A stretch of 64,000 bases of DNA, taken from positions 310,001-374,000 of the forward strand of contig NZ_FWPT01000005.1 in the NCBI RefSeq assembly GCF_900174585.1. Direction: 5' to 3'. Shown here piece after piece: positions 61,046 through 64,000 of the stretch. Positions within the stretch are counted from its first letter, which is position 1, and each line of letters begins with the position of its first letter. Both the position numbers and the translations under genes were made by a program. Source of the stretch: Parendozoicomonas haliclonae (GTDB lineage Bacteria; Pseudomonadota; Gammaproteobacteria; Pseudomonadales; Endozoicomonadaceae). The notes beneath the pieces were generated by a model that was not told the DNA's origin, made no database searches, and saw nothing but the letters and a program-made list of their open reading frames with translations.

Positions 61046-62233
61046 ATGACACTGCCTTCATCTGACTGTACAATTCCGCCCGATCGTTTTTACCAAAAGG
61101 GCATCTCCTTGTTTCAGCGCATTTTCCTTACCGCTGTCGCTCTCTGCGCAGTTGTTCTTGGTATCTATTATTTTGATTTACTAAAAGCCCCGACGATTCA
61201 CGATGCCAACGGTCGCACCATGGGGACGACCTGGTCAGCACGTTATGTTCTGGACGAACAGACCGGCAAGGCTACCCCGGAGCAGGCCAAAGCTGCTATC
61301 GATCAGGCTCTGGAAGCGGTGAATCAGTCGATGTCAACTTATATTCCCGATTCCGAGCTAATGTCTCTCAATGACCGCCCGGTCAACACGCCCGTGAAGG
61401 TGAGTGATGAGCTGTTCCGCATGGTGGAGCAGGCTGATCATGTCTCCCGCCTGTCCGGTGGAGCTTACGATGTCACTGCCGGTAATCTGGTGAACCTCTG
61501 GGGTTTTGGCAGTGTTGATGGTCAGGCTGAAACCGGCAGTGAACAGTCTCTGCCTGAGCAGGTGAACGAGCATTCCCAGGCCGCTTTTCAGGAGTGGATG
61601 GCAAAAGGCCGCGTAGCCACTGTTCCTGCTGCAGACGCCATTGCCGGTGCGAAACAGAATACGGGCTTTCAATCACTGATTTTGGATCAGGAAAACCGTA
61701 CAATCACCAAAACCAAGCCCGTCTTTATCGATCTTTCCTCTATTGCCAAAGGCTATGGTGTGGATCGAGCGGCCAAAGCCCTCGAGCAGCTTGGTATTAC
61801 CAGTTATATGGTGGAAGTCGGTGGTGAGATTCGTCTGCGTGGACACAAGCCTGACGGTAAAGGCTGGAGGATAGCGGTTCGCGAACCGGTATTGGAACAA
61901 GGTATTAATACCATCGTCAGTCTGGATAATCGGGCTATTGCCACGTCCGGTGATTACCTCAATTATTACGAGGTGGAAGGCGTACACTTCTCCCACCTGA
62001 TTGATGCCCGTACCGGTTACCCGGAACAGCATCGTCTGGCTTCAGTAGCTGTAATCGCCGATGAAACCAGTCTGGCTGATGCCTATGCCACGATGTTTAT
62101 GATCCTCGGTGAGAAAGAGGGTATGAGAGTGGCCAAAGAGCAGGGGATTGATGCCTATTTTATCTATCATACGGATAACGGCTTCACATCTTCATCAACC
62201 GGTAACTTTGACAGCTATCGCGTTGATAAATAA
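61046..62233 (+). CDS. apbE: FAD:protein FMN transferase ApbE
   Basis: Transfers FMN from FAD to the Thr of SGAT motifs in NqrB and NqrC on the periplasmic side. An N-terminal hydrophobic segment (RIFLTAVALCAVVLGIYYF) directs export; the typical lipobox Cys is not evident, so membrane anchoring by this helix is likely. Family motifs are GRTMGTTWSARYV, DLSSIAKGYGVDRAA, VEVGGEIRLRG and TSGDYLNYYEVEG with HLIDARTGYP. From ATG 61046 it has 395 residues; a TTG at 61109 with AAAAGGG upstream would give a tidier signal. NqrM follows, so the NQR assembly genes are grouped. Confidence 0.94.
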   Translation: MTLPSSDCTIPPDRFYQKGISLFQRIFLTAVALCAVVLGIYYFDLLKAPTIHDANGRTMGTTWSARYVLDEQTGKATPEQAKAAIDQALEAVNQSMSTYIPDSELMSLNDRPVNTPVKVSDELFRMVEQADHVSRLSGGAYDVTAGNLVNLWGFGSVDGQAETGSEQSLPEQVNEHSQAAFQEWMAKGRVATVPAADAIAGAKQNTGFQSLILDQENRTITKTKPVFIDLSSIAKGYGVDRAAKALEQLGITSYMVEVGGEIRLRGHKPDGKGWRIAVREPVLEQGINTIVSLDNRAIATSGDYLNYYEVEGVHFSHLIDARTGYPEQHRLASVAVIADETSLADAYATMFMILGEKEGMRVAKEQGIDAYFIYHTDNGFTSSSTGNFDSYRVDK

Positions 62234-62298
62234 ATGATTTCCTCTCCACAGGCAGTTCTGTGGAGACCTCACTTACAGATATGATCAGGAGTGCTGCC

Positions 62299-62520
62299 AT
62301 GACGGTCATGCTTTTAACATTCGGACTTCTTCTGCTGATCATTGCTGGCATGTCTGTCGGCGTGATTTTTGCCAACAAGCCTATCAAAGGCTCCTGTGGT
62401 GGTTTGGGTAATCTGGGCCTGAAAGACAGCTGCCCAATCTGCGGTGACGAAAACAAGAACGTGCTGCCAAAGGGCAGCGAAGATCTGTTTTACGATGCCG
62501 CTGCGTCTGTTAAGCCGTAA
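62299..62520 (+). CDS. nqrM: Na+-NQR maturation protein NqrM (DUF539)
   Basis: A 73-residue membrane protein needed for iron delivery during assembly of the NqrD/E iron-sulphur centre in Vibrio. It has one N-terminal helix (about 4-24) and a short Cys-containing tail with Cys33 in GSCGGLGNLG and Cys45/Cys48 in SCPICG, the DUF539 pattern. The ATG at 62299 has AGGAG seven bases before it; in-frame starts upstream (62260) would place polar residues before the helix. It follows apbE by 65 bases. A bidirectional terminator lies after it. Confidence 0.9.
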   Translation: MTVMLLTFGLLLLIIAGMSVGVIFANKPIKGSCGGLGNLGLKDSCPICGDENKNVLPKGSEDLFYDAAASVKP

Positions 62521-62539
62521 ATTATTACCGCACATCCAT

Positions 62540-62567
62540 AAAACAGGCCGGAATTCCGGCCTGTTTT
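62540..62567. terminator. Bidirectional terminator between nqrM and the convergent gene
   Basis: AAAACAGGCCGG-AATT-CCGGCCTGTTTT is a perfect palindrome flanked by A on the left and T on the right, so it can end transcripts from either side. It lies 20 bases after the nqrM stop. Confidence 0.9.
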
Positions 62568-62576
62568 ACTTTATGG

Positions 62577-64000
62577 CTAATACATTGCTTGGGCACGCAT
62601 TTGATCCAACACCCGTTTATGAGCGTTGGCAGCCATATTTCCATTCTTGACCATCTGATTCGTGAGGGTCGTATCAGCGCCAGCCTGGTCGAAGATTTCA
62701 GGCAATTCTGTTACATCTTCTTTTCTTAGTTCTTCCACCTTGCTGAAACTGGAGAACATCTGCTCACTGCGCTCTGAGAAAAGTAAAGCGCTCCAGGGCC
62801 AGTTATCCATGTTTTCCGGATAATCCGGTGATACCATCGGCTGCCCTGAAAATGCGAGTAACAGTGCAGATAACGATTCCAGCACCTCCAGATTGTCAGC
62901 TCCGGGATTATCAGCCTTTATAGGAACAGCAAAGTTCTGGAATCCTAACCGGAATAGCCGCATTTGCTGTGAGTTTAGGGTCTGACCACTTGCTGGCTGA
63001 ACATCGTATAAAAGTTTTATGATGGTTTCTGGCACTTTTTTATGTTCGACAGGATCATTCTTATGATTGGGATCAATGCTGCTGTCTACGCCCAGAACAG
63101 TCCTGAGTAGTGCAAGTTCTCCATATTCCGAGAAGGTATATTCCTTCAGAAGCGAATCCACAGGTGCCGTGCGCATATTTTTCGGCAGACGTTTATTCAT
63201 CATTGAGGCCAGTGAAGAGGGCAGACTTTCTACGCTCTTTGTCCATTTATGTCTGGCCCGGAGCAGTGGCTGCCATTGGCCCCTGATCGTCGTCATTGAA
63301 GTAATAATTTGGTTTTGGTAACTGTCGTAAGGGCTTGACAGAATATCATGGATTTGGAAGGCCAGTTGCGTCAGCATATAAGCATTCAGCGCTTTCTGGT
63401 GCGCTGGTTCTGACGCTGTTTTTCTGTAAATCCATGCACCAATTTCCCAAATGGCCAAAGCCTTTTCGAGATTCATATCAAGTATGGCTAACGGGTCTAG
63501 TCCGGGGGTATCCGAAGTGGTATCAAACACCCTTGGCATCACCATTCGCGCCTGTAGGGTGTATTGATCGTTTTCTGAAAGACCGGGAAATAGTGCACTA
63601 TCGGGCCGCACGCTTTCGTGTTTAAGCGTCAGTTTTTGAAGCATGAGGCCGCTTTCATCTACGTCATCCTCAGTGCTGGTAGCAGAAGTGGGAGTAACCT
63701 CTGATGATGGCTTCTTCAAGTTCGGTTTCACTGCAGGAGGCTTTGGCCTTGGCGGCTTCCTTTTCGCCGGAACGGGCTGTTCAGACTTCGTTAAAACTGG
63801 ACTGCTAGGTGGAGCTTGCGGGGTAGCCTCTTCAAGGGAGTCAGTCACCATTTCTTCATCATTTAGCTCACCATCTGCGCTGACTGTAGAAGAACGCTTG
63901 TCGTTTGAGTCAGGGAGTCTTGGAGGAGGGTAGTCGGGTACTCCAGAGTTGACTGGCATCTGGCTGGGCGTTGGTGAATCGTCCATGGGCTCTTCATCAG
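62577..64000 (-). CDS. Orphan proline-rich protein, possibly continuing past the window edge
   Basis: At least 469 residues from an ATG at 63986; the frame stays open to the window edge (the codons before it read D-E-E-P), so the true start may be outside. Residues about 1-110 are disordered and rich in Pro, Ser, Glu and Thr, with a basic proline cluster (PAKRKPPRPKPPAVKP) containing PxxP motifs like those bound by SH3 domains. The rest is helical, without membrane segments, and includes LEKALAIWEIGAWIYRK and MVKNGNMAANAHKRVLDQM near the end. No known domain is recognised. A role in host contact is only a guess from the proline-rich head. Confidence 0.65.
   Translation of the reverse strand, partial: DEEPMDDSPTPSQMPVNSGVPDYPPPRLPDSNDKRSSTVSADGELNDEEMVTDSLEEATPQAPPSSPVLTKSEQPVPAKRKPPRPKPPAVKPNLKKPSSEVTPTSATSTEDDVDESGLMLQKLTLKHESVRPDSALFPGLSENDQYTLQARMVMPRVFDTTSDTPGLDPLAILDMNLEKALAIWEIGAWIYRKTASEPAHQKALNAYMLTQLAFQIHDILSSPYDSYQNQIITSMTTIRGQWQPLLRARHKWTKSVESLPSSLASMMNKRLPKNMRTAPVDSLLKEYTFSEYGELALLRTVLGVDSSIDPNHKNDPVEHKKVPETIIKLLYDVQPASGQTLNSQQMRLFRLGFQNFAVPIKADNPGADNLEVLESLSALLLAFSGQPMVSPDYPENMDNWPWSALLFSERSEQMFSSFSKVEELRKEDVTELPEIFDQAGADTTLTNQMVKNGNMAANAHKRVLDQMRAQAMY

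Overview
The window looks like chromosomal DNA of a marine gammaproteobacterium. Three things point there. First, the gene order fadBA - topA - DUF6586 - (sulA-lexA) - psrA - nagZ, and further on mfd - gap - nqrABCDEF - apbE - nqrM, follows as I recall it the arrangement in Pseudomonas and the Oceanospirillales. Second, it has a sodium-pumping NADH:quinone reductase. Third, it has a glucose PTS feeding glycolysis, which pseudomonads lack. Many large proteins of no recognisable family sit between the core genes. This mix best fits a host-associated Oceanospirillales genome such as Endozoicomonas, but that is an inference. I see no rRNA, tRNA, CRISPR array, insertion sequence or phage gene.

Layout. 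1-4900: the end of miaE, three mutually related orphan proteins, a secreted M23 peptidase, then ppiB-lpxH. 4980-9490: an RND permease and adaptor pair. 9685-14990: a secreted orphan, the ABC-F ATPase uup, an ankyrin/TPR-like orphan and a membrane protein resembling TLC-domain proteins. 15171-20184: a likely small biosynthetic cluster, made of a class III aminotransferase fused to a fatty-acyl-ACP-reductase-like enzyme, a cytochrome P450 and an alpha/beta hydrolase. 20177-24617: a YdjM-like membrane protein, malate dehydrogenase, a universal stress protein coupled to a small ORF, and two orphans.

25049-35716 is the conserved fatty-acid and SOS block. FadB and FadA run beta-oxidation. A perfect PsrA-type operator lies in front of psrA and a near-perfect one in front of fadB, so the fatty-acid regulator and its likely target share the block. 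Two consensus LexA boxes precede lexA-sulA. Next come an L,D-transpeptidase and nagZ, both cell-wall recycling or remodelling functions.

35925-42061 is a complete glucose uptake unit in two polypeptides, an EIIA-HPr-EI fusion and a PtsG carrying a second EIIB-like domain, followed by pgi. 42184-45428 encodes an MscS-type channel and a three-gene partner-switch module (response-regulator phosphatase, STAS antagonist, anti-sigma kinase). 45415-53777 carries csiV and mfd, a long-form GAPDH and a 607-residue orphan. 54115-62520 is the Na+-NQR operon with its flavin-attachment (ApbE) and maturation (NqrM) genes, interrupted by one orphan gene. A proline-rich orphan runs off the right edge.

The most unusual part is 14013-20184. 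The fused acyl reductase/transaminase would be expected to turn an activated fatty acid into an aldehyde and then an amine, with a P450 and a hydrolase next door and a TLC-like membrane protein divergently transcribed.
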